NCBI RefSeq assembly: GCF_000220565.1
Contig: NZ_AFPM01000320.1
Span: forward strand, 1 to 44,163
Origin: Oceanicola sp. S124
GTDB lineage: Bacteria > Pseudomonadota > Alphaproteobacteria > Rhodobacterales > Rhodobacteraceae
Direction: 5' to 3'
Length of the DNA: 44,163 nt
Shown here: positions 27,458-36,264 of the stretch, in pieces
Position numbering within the stretch: position 1 is the stretch's first letter
Layout of the letters: every line of letters begins with the position of its first letter
Position numbers and translations under genes: made by a program
Notes under the pieces: generated by a model
Told to the model about the DNA's origin: nothing
Database searches by the model: none
The model's input: only the letters and a program-made list of their open reading frames with translations

Positions 27458-27610
27458 GCCGTTCAGGGCCGGTGCGAACCTGCGGCGCCGGACCGGCGGA
27501 ACTTCGCAAACCCTGTCCGGGCGCGCCGGCGCAACGGCGCTGAACGGTTGCGTCATGGCGGCGGGCAGGGCAAACGAGAGGAAATTTTCAAAAGCCATAT
27601 GAGGGTTTCC

Positions 27611-28168
27611 ATGACCGCCATTCGTTTCGCTGCCGCCTGCCTGGCCCTGCTTCCCCTGACCGCACAGCCAGTCCTCGCCAAGTCCTCCGGCGGGCTTGTC
27701 AGCGGTGCCATCGGCTCGGCGCTGCGCGCTGCTGGCGACAATGACAGCGGTGTCACCGCCGAAGCGGGCCTGGTCTCGGCCGCCGATCCGGCGGGCATGG
27801 CCCAGGCCCTGCAGGACCTTGGCTACCGCGCCGAACTGGATACCGACGGTGTCGGCGATCCGATGATCCGCTCGGCCAGCTCGGGCACCGGCTTCAACAT
27901 CTACTTCTATGGCTGCGTCGAGAACGCGGGCTGCGATTCGATCATGTTGTCCTCGGGCTTCGACCTGACCGAAGGGCTGGAGCCGGCGAAGATCAACGCC
28001 TGGAACCAGGAATCGGTGGTCGCCAGCGCCTATCTCGACGACGAGGGCGATCCCTACCTTCAGCACTACATCCTGACCCGCAGCGGTATCCCGCTGGAGG
28101 TCTTCGAATATGCACTCGGCGAATGGGAATACGCGCTCGGCGACTTCCTCGAGTTCATCGACTGGTGA
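27611..28168 (+). CDS. secreted YbjN-domain protein
   Basis: The protein of about 185 residues starts with a Sec signal peptide (MTAIRFAAACLALLPLTAQP, then VLA-K), so it is probably periplasmic. The mature part has QALQDLGYRAELDTDGVGDP, then IYFYGCVENAGCDSIMLSSGF and a WNQESVVASAYLDDEG block. This pattern fits the YbjN/type III secretion chaperone-like fold, whose role is unclear. Two Cys flank the centre (GCVENAGC) and may form a disulfide. I choose ATG 27611 because GAGGG lies 5 bases upstream; ATG 27599 would add four residues. Two perfect hairpins follow at 28180-28229. Confidence 0.75.
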   Translation: MTAIRFAAACLALLPLTAQPVLAKSSGGLVSGAIGSALRAAGDNDSGVTAEAGLVSAADPAGMAQALQDLGYRAELDTDGVGDPMIRSASSGTGFNIYFYGCVENAGCDSIMLSSGFDLTEGLEPAKINAWNQESVVASAYLDDEGDPYLQHYILTRSGIPLEVFEYALGEWEYALGDFLEFIDW

Positions 28169-28179
28169 TCCGCTGACCG

Positions 28180-28229
28180 CCCCTGGCGTCGCCACTCGCC
28201 AGGGGTGTAGGGCGGGAGATATCCCGCCC
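28180..28229. terminator. paired stem-loops between convergent YbjN-like and hydrolase genes
   Basis: CCCCTGGCG/CGCCAGGGG (28180-28188, 28197-28205) and GGGCGGGA/TCCCGCCC (28210-28217, 28222-28229) are two perfect hairpins 4 bases apart. They sit in the convergent gap and probably end both transcripts. Confidence 0.65.
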
Positions 28230-28290
28230 CTGTCGTAAGCCCTGTCACGGCCCCGGGTGCAGGCCTGTTGCCGTCCCCTGCGGGGCGGCG

Positions 28291-29190
28291 TCAGGACAGG
28301 TGCTGGCGGAAGAAGTCCACCGTCCGGGTCCAGGCCAGTTCGGCCGCGGCCTCGTCGTAGCGTGGGGTCGAGTCGTTGTGGAAGCCGTGATTGGCCTGGG
28401 GGTAGATGAAGGCCTCGTAGGTCTTGCCATGAGCCTGCAACGCGGCCTCGTAGGCCGGCCAGCCCTCGTTGATCCGGGTATCCAGCTCGGCGTAGTGCAG
28501 CATGATCGGGGCTTGGATGCGCGGCACGTCCTCGGGCGCCGCCTGTCGGCCATAGAAGGGCACCGCCGCGCCCAGTTCCGGATAGGCCACCGCCGCGGCA
28601 TTCGCCACGCCGCCGCCATAGCAGAAGCCGGTGATCCCGACCCGGCCCGTGGTCATCTCGCTGCCCATCAGGAACTCGACCGCGGCGAAGAAGTCGTTCA
28701 TCAGCTTCACCGGATCGACCTGGCGCTGCAGGTCGCGCCCGGCGTCGTCATTGCCCGGATAGCCGCCCACCGAGGACAGCCCGTCAGGCGCAAGCGCGAC
28801 GAATCCCGCCTTGGCGGTACGCCGCGCCACGTCCTCGATATAGGGGTTCAACCCACGGTTCTCGTGCACCACCACCACGCCCGGACGGGTCTCGGCCAGG
28901 GGCACGCCCTCGGCGGCGGGGCGGACGAGGTAGCCGCGTACTTCTCCGTGGCCCTCGGGCGAGGGATAGGAGATGTATTCGGCGTGGATTTCGGGATCGG
29001 TGAAGCTGACCTGCTCGGCCAGGGCATAGTTCGGCTTCATCAGGTCGAAGAGCGCGAGGGCCGTCACCCCGCCCACCGTGTAGCGGGCCGCGCGGTCGAG
29101 AAACTCGCGCTTGGTGATCTGCCCATGGGCATAGAAATCGTAAAGTTGCAGAAGTTCCGGCGCGAAATCGCGAGCAGTCAGACGGGTCAC
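28291..29190 (-). CDS. dienelactone hydrolase family protein
   Basis: This 299-residue alpha/beta hydrolase of the DLH family has the nucleophile Cys in GFCYGGG, an acid in YAELDTRIN and the His in NHGFHND, a complete Cys-Asp-His triad. The oxyanion region VVVHENRGLNPYIEDVARR is typical. An N-terminal extension of about 55 residues (REFLDRAARYTVGGVTALALFDL) precedes the domain and looks like a twin-arginine-derived or membrane-associated leader, without a clear RR pair. True dienelactone substrates are not supported by neighbours. It is convergent with the YbjN gene and divergent from the AfuA-like gene. Confidence 0.85.
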   Translation of the reverse strand: MTRLTARDFAPELLQLYDFYAHGQITKREFLDRAARYTVGGVTALALFDLMKPNYALAEQVSFTDPEIHAEYISYPSPEGHGEVRGYLVRPAAEGVPLAETRPGVVVVHENRGLNPYIEDVARRTAKAGFVALAPDGLSSVGGYPGNDDAGRDLQRQVDPVKLMNDFFAAVEFLMGSEMTTGRVGITGFCYGGGVANAAAVAYPELGAAVPFYGRQAAPEDVPRIQAPIMLHYAELDTRINEGWPAYEAALQAHGKTYEAFIYPQANHGFHNDSTPRYDEAAAELAWTRTVDFFRQHLS

Positions 29191-29310
29191 GGCAGTCTCC
29201 GTTGCGATGGGTGTCGGTGCGATGCCAGCCTAGCCTGCACGGGGCGCGCGGCTGATCAATTCTGCATCAGCGCGCTCACTCTGTCGTGATCGGCCGGCGG
29301 GGGCAGGGCG

Positions 29311-29365
29311 CTGTCCGTGCGGTACAGCAAAGCTGTCACCCCTCTGTCGGAAAACTGTCACGCGG
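29311..29365 (+). promoter_or_regulatory. PHO box with phased 11-base units upstream of the AfuA-like gene
   Basis: CTGTC occurs at 29311, 29333, 29344 and 29355. All are in phase at multiples of 11 bases, and the last three units are CTGTCACCCCT, CTGTCGGAAAA and CTGTCACGCGG. This closely fits PhoB sites (CTGTCAT-type 11-base repeats), in the same orientation as the downstream gene. A CTAACC at 29371-29376 may be the -10. Confidence 0.8.
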
Positions 29366-29466
29366 CGACGCTAACCCGGCGCAAGGCCCCTGTGGCCCAC
29401 CCGCCCGTCCGGCAAGGCTCCACTCCCCAGCCGGTCCAGTTTCAGACAGATGATCGGATGACGCCC

Positions 29467-30444
29467 ATGAAACGCGCCCTCACTCTCGCCGCCGCCCTTT
29501 CGCTGACCACCACCGCCGCGCTCGCCGATGTCTCGGGCAAGCTGGTGCTCTATACCAGCCAGCCCAATGCCGATGCGCAGCAGACCGTCGATGCCTTCAA
29601 GGTCGAATACCCCGAGGTCGAGGTCGAATGGTTCCGCGAAGGCACCACCAAGGTCATGGCCAAGCTGGCCGCCGAATTCGAAGCCGGAGCGCCGCAGCCC
29701 GACGTGCTGCTGATCGCCGACAGCGTCACCATGGAGGGTCTGAAGGCCGAAGGCCGCCTGATGGCCTATGCCGATGCCGATACCTCGGCCTACGAGGCCG
29801 GCGTCATGGATCCCGAGGGCTACTGGTTCTCGACCAAGCTGATCACCACCGGCATCATGTACAACACCGAGGCGCCGCTGCAGCCGACCTCCTACAAGGA
29901 CCTGCTGAAGCCCGAGGCCAAGGACATGCTGGCCATGCCCTCGCCGCTGACCTCGGGCGCTGCGACCATCCACATGGCCGCGCTGACCTCGAACCCGGAC
30001 CTGGGCTGGGACTTCTATGAAGGCCTCGCCGCCCAGGGGGCCAACCCACAGGGCGGCAACGGCGGCGTCTACAAGGCCATCGCCGGCGGAGAGAAGCTCT
30101 ATGGATTCGTCGTCGACTACCTGCCGATCCGCGAAGCGGTGAAGGGCGCCCCCGTCGCCTTCGTCTTCCCCGAAGAGGGCGTCTCGGCGGTGACGGAACC
30201 TGCCGCGATCCTGTCGAGCGCGCAGAACCCCGACGCGGCCAGGGCCTTCATCGACTTCCTGATCTCCGAGAAGGGCCAGCAGCTGACCGCCGACATGGGC
30301 TATCTGCCCGCCCATCCCGGTGTCGCCGCGCCCGAGGGCTTCCCCGCGCGCGACGCGATCAAGCTGATGGACTTCGATCCGGCCACCGCCCTGGCCGACG
30401 ACATGGAGAACAAGGAACGCTTCCTCTCGATCTTCGGCGGCTGA
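29467..30444 (+). CDS. ABC transporter substrate-binding protein, AfuA/Fbp-like
   Basis: The protein of about 325 residues has a Sec signal peptide (MKRALTLAAALSLTTTAALA-D) and an extracellular solute-binding class fold: LVLYTSQPNADAQQTVDAFK, then VMAKLAAEFEAGAPQPDVLLIAD, then PSPLTSGAATIHMA. It is annotated iron(III)-type by resemblance, but the paired C-terminal tyrosines that bind ferric ion in FbpA are not evident (LYGFVVDYLPIREA). A PHO box precedes it, and AfuA homologues are known to bind sugar phosphates, so an organophosphate ligand is plausible. ATG 29467 is chosen; ATG 29458 adds three residues. The permease follows 3 bases later. Confidence 0.8.
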   Translation: MKRALTLAAALSLTTTAALADVSGKLVLYTSQPNADAQQTVDAFKVEYPEVEVEWFREGTTKVMAKLAAEFEAGAPQPDVLLIADSVTMEGLKAEGRLMAYADADTSAYEAGVMDPEGYWFSTKLITTGIMYNTEAPLQPTSYKDLLKPEAKDMLAMPSPLTSGAATIHMAALTSNPDLGWDFYEGLAAQGANPQGGNGGVYKAIAGGEKLYGFVVDYLPIREAVKGAPVAFVFPEEGVSAVTEPAAILSSAQNPDAARAFIDFLISEKGQQLTADMGYLPAHPGVAAPEGFPARDAIKLMDFDPATALADDMENKERFLSIFGG

Positions 30445-30447
30445 CCC

Positions 30448-32154
30448 TTGCACCTCAAGCGACTGCTGCGCGGCGAGCCCCTGGTGCTCGCCGCGCTTTG
30501 CCTTCTCTGCCTTCTGCTCTTCGCGCTGCCCCTCGGGCTGCTGTTCCGCATCGGCCTGACCGAGGACGGCCTGCCCAGCCTCACGCCGCTGCTCGAGGCG
30601 GTGGCCGCCCGTTCGGTCCGCGTGGCGCTTTGGAACTCGCTGGAAAGCGCGATGATCTCGGCCCTTGGCGCCTTGCTGATCGGCACGGCCATGGCGCTGG
30701 CCATCGGGCTGAGCGACCTGCGTGCCAAGGGGGTGTTCGTCTTCGTGCTGCTGCTGCCAATGATGATCCCGCCCCATGTCACGGCCATTGCCTGGGTGCA
30801 GGCGCTCGGGCCCGCTTCACCGGTGCTGCAGGCGCTCGGGCTGGCGCCGCCGGTCGGCGCGACCCATCCGCTCTATTCCGCCGCCGGTGTCTGGCTGCTG
30901 CTGACGCTGCAACATGCGCCGCTGGTCTTCCTTGTCGTGCTGGCCGCCCTGCGCGCCCTACCGCGCGAGATGTCCGAGGCCGCGCGGATCGCCGGCGCCC
31001 GCCCGCTGCGCCTGCTGTCGCGGGTGCTGCTGCCGCTGCTGGCGCCTTCGCTGCTGGCGGGCTTCGCGCTGGCCTTCGTCTCGGCGCTCGGCAATTTCGG
31101 CATTCCGGCCCTGCTGGGGATCCCGGCGCGCTACACCACCCTGCCGGTGCTGATCTGGCGACGCCTGTCCAGCTTCGGCCCCTCGGTGCTGCGCGACGTG
31201 GCGGTGATCTCGGTCCTGCTGGCGGTGGTGGCGGTTCTGGCGATCTGGCTGCAGAGCGTGCTGCAACGGCGCGCCCGAGCCCAGGTGATCGGCCCGCCCC
31301 AGGCCAGCCTGCGCATCGCGCTTGGCCGCTGGCGGCTCTGGGTGACGGCGGCGCTGGTGCTCTACGCCGTGGCGACGCTGGTGCTGCCGCTGACCTCGCT
31401 GGTGGCGACGGCGCTTGTGCCGACCTATGGAGTCAAGCTGACCCTCGCGACCCTGACCTGGGACAACTTCGCCGAGGTGCTGCTGCGCCAGGGCGTGACC
31501 CTGCGCGCCTTCCTCAACTCGACCGTGACGGCAGGCGGCGCGGCGCTGGTGCTGGCCGGGCTCGCCTGCCTGCTGGCCTACTTCCTGACCGCGCGCAGCC
31601 GGGGCGCGCGCCGGGTCTCGGGCGGCATCGCCACCCTGGCCGAGGTCAGCTACGCGGTGCCCGGCCTGGTGATCTCGATCGCCTTCATCCTGGCCTTCCT
31701 GCGGCCGCTGCCGGGGCTGGGGGTGTCGCTCTACAACACGCTCTGGATCATCGCGCTGGCCTATCTGACGGCCTTCTTCTCGGTTGCGCTGAAGCCGGTG
31801 GCGGCGGCCTATGGCCAGCTCGATCCGTCGCTGGACGATGCGGCGCGGGTCTCGGGGGCGGGGTTCGGGCGGCGGATGTGGCGGATCTTCCTGCCGCTGG
31901 TGGCCCCGGCGGCCGGATCCGGGGCGATCCTGGTCTTCCTGACCGCCTATAACGAGATCACCGTCTCGGCCCTGCTCTGGTCGACGGGGAACGAGACCAT
32001 CGGCACCACGATCTTCAACTACGAGGACGGAGGCTACACCGTGCTGGCCGCCGCCATGGCCAGCGTGACGGTGGCCGCGACCATTGGGCTGATGGTGGCG
32101 CTGGACCTGCTGGGGCGGCGGTTGCCGCCGGGCGTGGTGCCCTGGCGGATCTGA
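30448..32154 (+). CDS. ABC transporter permease, two fused permease domains (AfuB/FbpB-like)
   Basis: This 568-residue inner-membrane protein has about 12 hydrophobic segments in two halves. Each half has an EAA-type cytoplasmic loop that contacts the ATPase: SEAARIAGARPLRLLSRVLLP, then later DDAARVSGAGFGRRMWRIFLP. Such fused permeases are usual in the FbpB/AfuB group. The start is TTG at 30448, right after the binding-protein stop (TGA 30442-30444), so translation is coupled; the Shine-Dalgarno is weak. No ATP-binding gene follows: next are a REP-like repeat and the minus-strand hyuB. The ATPase must be encoded elsewhere or be borrowed. Confidence 0.85.
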   Translation: MHLKRLLRGEPLVLAALCLLCLLLFALPLGLLFRIGLTEDGLPSLTPLLEAVAARSVRVALWNSLESAMISALGALLIGTAMALAIGLSDLRAKGVFVFVLLLPMMIPPHVTAIAWVQALGPASPVLQALGLAPPVGATHPLYSAAGVWLLLTLQHAPLVFLVVLAALRALPREMSEAARIAGARPLRLLSRVLLPLLAPSLLAGFALAFVSALGNFGIPALLGIPARYTTLPVLIWRRLSSFGPSVLRDVAVISVLLAVVAVLAIWLQSVLQRRARAQVIGPPQASLRIALGRWRLWVTAALVLYAVATLVLPLTSLVATALVPTYGVKLTLATLTWDNFAEVLLRQGVTLRAFLNSTVTAGGAALVLAGLACLLAYFLTARSRGARRVSGGIATLAEVSYAVPGLVISIAFILAFLRPLPGLGVSLYNTLWIIALAYLTAFFSVALKPVAAAYGQLDPSLDDAARVSGAGFGRRMWRIFLPLVAPAAGSGAILVFLTAYNEITVSALLWSTGNETIGTTIFNYEDGGYTVLAAAMASVTVAATIGLMVALDLLGRRLPPGVVPWRI

Positions 32155-32220
32155 GGCCCAGACGCATTGAAGGCCCCGCTCGACGGAAGTCCGGGCCGGA
32201 TCTGAGCCGGACGCGCCGAA

Positions 32221-32308
32221 GGTGGGTTGCACCCACCCTACACTCCAGGGCAGGGGCCGCGCGCCGGGCAGGCGGTGCCGCCGGTCGTAGGGTGGGTGCC
32301 AACCCACC
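32221..32308. repeat. REP-like inverted repeat of the GTAGGGTGGGT type
   Basis: GGTGGGTTGCACCCACCCTA (32221-32240) and, inverted, GTAGGGTGGGTGCCAACCC (32287-32305, continuing ACC) are complementary apart from one extra base, with a 45-base spacer. This GTAGGGTGGGT...ACCCACC pattern is a familiar repetitive extragenic palindrome in proteobacteria. It fills most of the gap 32155-32314 between convergent genes. Confidence 0.75.
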
Positions 32309-32314
32309 GTGCCG

Positions 32315-34048
32315 TCAGGCGCCGCGCAGCGTCCCGGTTGCCGCCCGGTCGACACCGCCGGCCGTGACGACCACCCCGAAGAGCTCTGCCGCCTGCTCCG
32401 CCGTGTAGCGCCCGAGGCGGACATCCTCGGCCACCGCCGCCGGGTCGCGTTGCATCGGATCGCCGTAGCCGCCACCGCCGGGGGTGCGCACATGCACCAC
32501 GTCGCCTGGGGCCAGGGGGATGTCCTGCTCCTTGCTGAGATGGGGTGGCACATGGACCGTGCCATCGCGGATCACCTGCACCTTGTTCACCGTGCCGTCC
32601 CGGCCGCCAAGCGCGCCGAGCGGACCGGTGCGGCCGTGATCCATGACGAAGCTGGCCCGCGCCTCGCCGCGCCGCAACTCGACCGCGTAGTCCAGCCCGA
32701 AGCCGCCCCGGTGCAGCCCCGCCCCGCCCGAGCCCTCGTGCAGGGCGTAGTGGTGATAGAGCACCGGGAACTGCGCCTCCATGATCTCGACCGGCGGCGC
32801 CTTCGAGATGCCGATGGTCGAACAGCCGTTCGACAGCCCGTCATGATCGGCATTGCCGCCGTAGCCGCCGCCCGAGATCTGGTACATGACGAAATCGCGC
32901 CCCTTTTCGGGGTCGTGCCCGCCAAGGGCGAAGTTGCCCGAGCTGCCCGCCGGTGCCGCCGTCACCCGGTCGGGCAGGGCGGGGGCGAGGGCGGCAAAGA
33001 CCGCCTCGGCGATGCGCTGGCTGACCTCGGCGGCGCAGCCCGAGACCGGGCGCGGGTAATGGGCGTCTAGGAAGGTGCCCTCGTAGCCCGTGACCTGCAG
33101 CGGCTCGAAGGCCCCGGCCGAGATCGGCACCTCGGGGAAGATATGCCGCATCGCCAGGTAGACCGAGCTGAGCGTCGTGGCGAGGACCGAGTTCATCGGC
33201 CCGGTGCAGGGCGCGGAAGAACCGGTGAAATCGAAGCTCAGGCTGTCGCCGGTCCGGGTGACCGAGAGGCGAATCTCCAGCGGGGTATCGACCACGCCGT
33301 CGCTGTCGATCCAGGCCGAGGCCGCATGGGTGCCCTCGGGGATCTGCGCCACGTAGCTGCGCATCTGCGCCGCCGCCCGGGCGCGCAGTTCGGAAATGGC
33401 CTCGGCGACCACGGCGTCGCCGTAGCGGTCGAGCAGCTGGTTCAGGCGGTCCTCGCCGACCTTCAGCGCCGCCGCCTGGGCCTGGACGTCTCCGATGCGC
33501 TGATCGGCGACACGGATGTTCGAACAGATGATCTGGTAGATCTCCTGGTCCAGCACGCCCTCCTTGAACAGCCGCACCGGGGGCAGGCGCAGCCCCTCCT
33601 GTTCCACCGAGGTGGCCGAGGCAGAGAAGCCGCCGGGCACCGCGCCGCCGGTGTCGGGCCAGTGGCCGGTGTTGGAGAGCCAGCAGAAGATTTCGCCGTC
33701 ACGGTAGTAGGGCCGGGCAAAGCGCACATCCATCAGGTGGGTGCCGCCCAGGTAGGGGTCGTTGACGATGTAGATGTCACCCGGCTTCGGGGCCGGGGTC
33801 ACGCCATCGCGGATCCGCTCTACCAGCACGCGGGTCGAATGCTGCATGGTGCCGACGAAGACCGGCAGGCCCTGGTTGCCCTGGGCGATCAGCGATCCGT
33901 CCTCGGCGGAATAGATCCCGTCCGAGCGGTCGTTGGCCTCGGCGATCACCGGCGAGAAGGCGGCGCGCGAGAAGGAGAGGTCCATCTCGTCGCAGACCTG
34001 TTGCAGGCCCGCCTGGATGACCGAGAGGGTGATGGGGTCGATGCTCAT
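32315..34048 (-). CDS. hyuB: hydantoinase B/oxoprolinase subunit
   Basis: This 577-residue member of the HyuB family is one subunit of ATP-dependent cyclic-amide hydrolases (N-methylhydantoinase, 5-oxoprolinase, caprolactamase) or related carboxylases. Hallmarks are the N-terminal DPITLSVIQAGLQQVCDEMD, FSPVIAEANDRSDGIYSAEDG, YIVNDPYLGGTHLMDV, FDFTGSSAPCTGPMNS and GGGGYGDP near the C-terminus. Length is normal (about 550-600). It follows hyuA on the minus strand after a 133-base gap that contains a dispersed repeat (34093-34126). The neighbouring transporter and 6-hydroxynicotinate reductase-like gene suggest a lactam-type substrate, but specificity cannot be read from sequence. Confidence 0.9.
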   Translation of the reverse strand: MSIDPITLSVIQAGLQQVCDEMDLSFSRAAFSPVIAEANDRSDGIYSAEDGSLIAQGNQGLPVFVGTMQHSTRVLVERIRDGVTPAPKPGDIYIVNDPYLGGTHLMDVRFARPYYRDGEIFCWLSNTGHWPDTGGAVPGGFSASATSVEQEGLRLPPVRLFKEGVLDQEIYQIICSNIRVADQRIGDVQAQAAALKVGEDRLNQLLDRYGDAVVAEAISELRARAAAQMRSYVAQIPEGTHAASAWIDSDGVVDTPLEIRLSVTRTGDSLSFDFTGSSAPCTGPMNSVLATTLSSVYLAMRHIFPEVPISAGAFEPLQVTGYEGTFLDAHYPRPVSGCAAEVSQRIAEAVFAALAPALPDRVTAAPAGSSGNFALGGHDPEKGRDFVMYQISGGGYGGNADHDGLSNGCSTIGISKAPPVEIMEAQFPVLYHHYALHEGSGGAGLHRGGFGLDYAVELRRGEARASFVMDHGRTGPLGALGGRDGTVNKVQVIRDGTVHVPPHLSKEQDIPLAPGDVVHVRTPGGGGYGDPMQRDPAAVAEDVRLGRYTAEQAAELFGVVVTAGGVDRAATGTLRGA

Positions 34049-34092
34049 CTGGGGGTCTCCTTGGCAGGTGGTGTATCGCCCCGGGGGGCGAT

Positions 34093-34126
34093 GCCTCTGG
34101 CGGCAGTATTTTCAGCCATCGGATAG
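34093..34126 (+). repeat. third copy of the 34-base dispersed repeat, between hyuA and hyuB
   Basis: The unit begins GCCTCTGGCGGCAGTATTTT and ends CAGCCATCGGATAG. It matches the inverted unit at 4192-4225 at 29 of 34 positions and shares CAGTATTTTCAGCC with 4134-4157. It sits within the hyuA-hyuB gap. A GGGGC-AGC-GCCCC hairpin follows at 34133-34145. Confidence 0.7.
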
Positions 34127-34181
34127 GGCAGGGGGGCAGCGCCCCGGGGGCGGATCTGGCGCGTGGTCGCGAGGGGCGCCT

Positions 34182-36233
34182 TCATTGCGCGGCCCCCACG
34201 TGGATCAGGATGTTGCCGATGGCATCGGTGGTGACGCAGTCGCCGGGCGGGACGAGGATGGTGGTGTCCATCTGCTCGAGGATGGCCGGGCCGTCGAAGC
34301 TGGCGTCTGCCGGCAGCAGGTCGCGCTGGTAGAGCGGTGTTTCATGGGGCTGGCCGTCGAAGATCACGGGCCGGGTGGCACGCAGGGCCTCGGGCAGGGT
34401 CGCCTTGCGCTGCTCGGCGGGGATCAGGCGGGCGGGGTCCAGCGCGTTGCGGGTGCCGATGACCGAGGTATTGGCATTGACCACCGCCGCGCGGATCGTG
34501 TCGAGGCGGACGTGGAAGCGGTTCCAGTAGACCTCCTCGAAGGCGGCCTGAAGCGCCTCGCGGGTGATCTGCGGGCCGTCCAGCTCGACCCGCAGCAGGT
34601 GGGTCTGGCCGATGAACTGCATGTCGAGGGAATGCAGGACGCGGGTCTCGGTGATTTCGACCTTCTCGCGACCGATCAAGGCCCGGCCCTCTTCGGCCTG
34701 TTCAGTGAGGATCTGCGCGAGGCTGTCCATGTCCAGTGTGTCGAGCGGCTGGCTGACCGTTCGGGTGAAGTCGTGGCGCAGATCGGCGACGAGGCAGCCG
34801 AGCGCATTGGTGATGCCGGGCCGGGCCGGGGTGAGCACCGTCGGCACCCCGAGTTCTCGCGCCAGCGAGGCGGCGTGCAAGGGACCCGCGCCGCCGAAGG
34901 CGAAAAGCGCGAAGTCCCGCGGATCGGCCCCGAGCGAGACCGAGACCATGCGGATCGCCCCGGCCATCTTGACGTTGGCCAGCTGGATCACCGCCTCGGC
35001 GGCCTGTTCCGGCGTCAGGCCCAGGGGGTCGCCCAGCTTCTTTGCAAAGATGTCCCGCACGGTTTGCAAAGTGACGCCGCCCTCGACGGACTTCAGCCGC
35101 GCGGGGTCGAGGCGGCCAAGCAGCAGGTTGGCATCCGAAATCGTCGGCTCTTGCCCGCCGCGCCCGTAGCAGATCGGGCCGGGGGTGGCGCCGGCGCTCT
35201 CGGGGCCGACCTCCAGCAGGCCCGCCGCATTGACCCGCGCGATCGAACCGCCCCCGGCGCCGACGGTGCGCACGTCGACCATCGGCACGTGGATCGGCAT
35301 GGCGTATTCGACCTCGATCTCGTTGGAGACCGCGGGCTGGGCATTGCGGATCAGCGCCACGTCGGTCGAGGTGCCGCCCATGTCGTAGGTCAGCAGGTCC
35401 GGGATCCCGGCGGCGCGGCCGGTGAAGGCAGCGGCCATGACGCCGGAGGCGGGGCCGGACATGACCGTGCGGGCCGCCTCTTCGGCGACGCGGCGGGCCG
35501 AGACCATGCCGCCATTGCCGTTCATCACCAAGAGCTCGCCCGCATAGCCGCCGCGTTCCAGCGAGCCGGCGAGGTTCTGGACATAGAGGTCGAGGATCGG
35601 CTGCACCGAGGCATTGACCGCCGCCGTCACGCCGCGTTCGTACTCGCGGCTTTCCGACAGCAGGGCATGGCCGAGGGTGACATAGGGATTGGGCCAGACC
35701 TCGCGCAGGATCTCTCCGGCGCGCAGCTCATGGGCGGGGTTGCGGTAGGCGTGCAGGAAATGGACCACCAGCGCCGTGCATCCGAGGTCGAGCAGCTTCT
35801 GCGCCGCCGCGCGCAGGGCGTCCTCGTCCAGAGGGATGATCACGCGGCCTTCGGCATCCATCCTCTCGGGCACTTCAAGGCGCAGGTCGCGGGGGATGAG
35901 GGGGCGGAAATCACCTTTCATCCCATAGGCTTGCGGGCGGGTGCGACGACCCAGCTCGAGCACGTCACGGAAGCCCCTGGTGGTGATGATCCCGGTCCGC
36001 GCCAGCTTGCGTTCGAGCACCGCGTTGGTTGTTGTCGTGGTACCATGCACGATCAGCGCGGTGCCGGGCAGGTCGGCCTCGGCCTCGGCCACGGCGTTCA
36101 TCACCCCGCGCGACTGGTCGTCCAGCGTCGAGGGCACCTTGGCGATGCGCACCTCTCCGGTTGCCGGATCCATCAGGATCAGGTCGGTAAAGGTGCCGCC
36201 TACGTCACAGCCGATGACCTGTCCGGTTTCCAT
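34182..36233 (-). CDS. hyuA: hydantoinase A/oxoprolinase subunit
   Basis: The protein of about 683 residues is the ATP-binding partner of HyuB. The ASKHA phosphate loop CDVGGTFTDLIL is near residues 8-19, with DMGGTSTDVALI and AFGGAGPLHA further on. HyuAB enzymes phosphorylate and open cyclic amides. I place the start at ATG 36231-36233, preceded by GGGGGAG; the open frame runs back to 36641 but is only a shadow of a plus-strand membrane-protein gene. A palindromic CATTTGTGTGCAAATG at 36265-36280 lies in its promoter. It starts the hyuA-hyuB operon, divergent from a membrane-protein gene. Confidence 0.92.
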   Translation of the reverse strand: METGQVIGCDVGGTFTDLILMDPATGEVRIAKVPSTLDDQSRGVMNAVAEAEADLPGTALIVHGTTTTTNAVLERKLARTGIITTRGFRDVLELGRRTRPQAYGMKGDFRPLIPRDLRLEVPERMDAEGRVIIPLDEDALRAAAQKLLDLGCTALVVHFLHAYRNPAHELRAGEILREVWPNPYVTLGHALLSESREYERGVTAAVNASVQPILDLYVQNLAGSLERGGYAGELLVMNGNGGMVSARRVAEEAARTVMSGPASGVMAAAFTGRAAGIPDLLTYDMGGTSTDVALIRNAQPAVSNEIEVEYAMPIHVPMVDVRTVGAGGGSIARVNAAGLLEVGPESAGATPGPICYGRGGQEPTISDANLLLGRLDPARLKSVEGGVTLQTVRDIFAKKLGDPLGLTPEQAAEAVIQLANVKMAGAIRMVSVSLGADPRDFALFAFGGAGPLHAASLARELGVPTVLTPARPGITNALGCLVADLRHDFTRTVSQPLDTLDMDSLAQILTEQAEEGRALIGREKVEITETRVLHSLDMQFIGQTHLLRVELDGPQITREALQAAFEEVYWNRFHVRLDTIRAAVVNANTSVIGTRNALDPARLIPAEQRKATLPEALRATRPVIFDGQPHETPLYQRDLLPADASFDGPAILEQMDTTILVPPGDCVTTDAIGNILIHVGAAQ

Positions 36234-36264
36234 GGCACTCCCCCGTGTTGACCTGCTGTCGATA

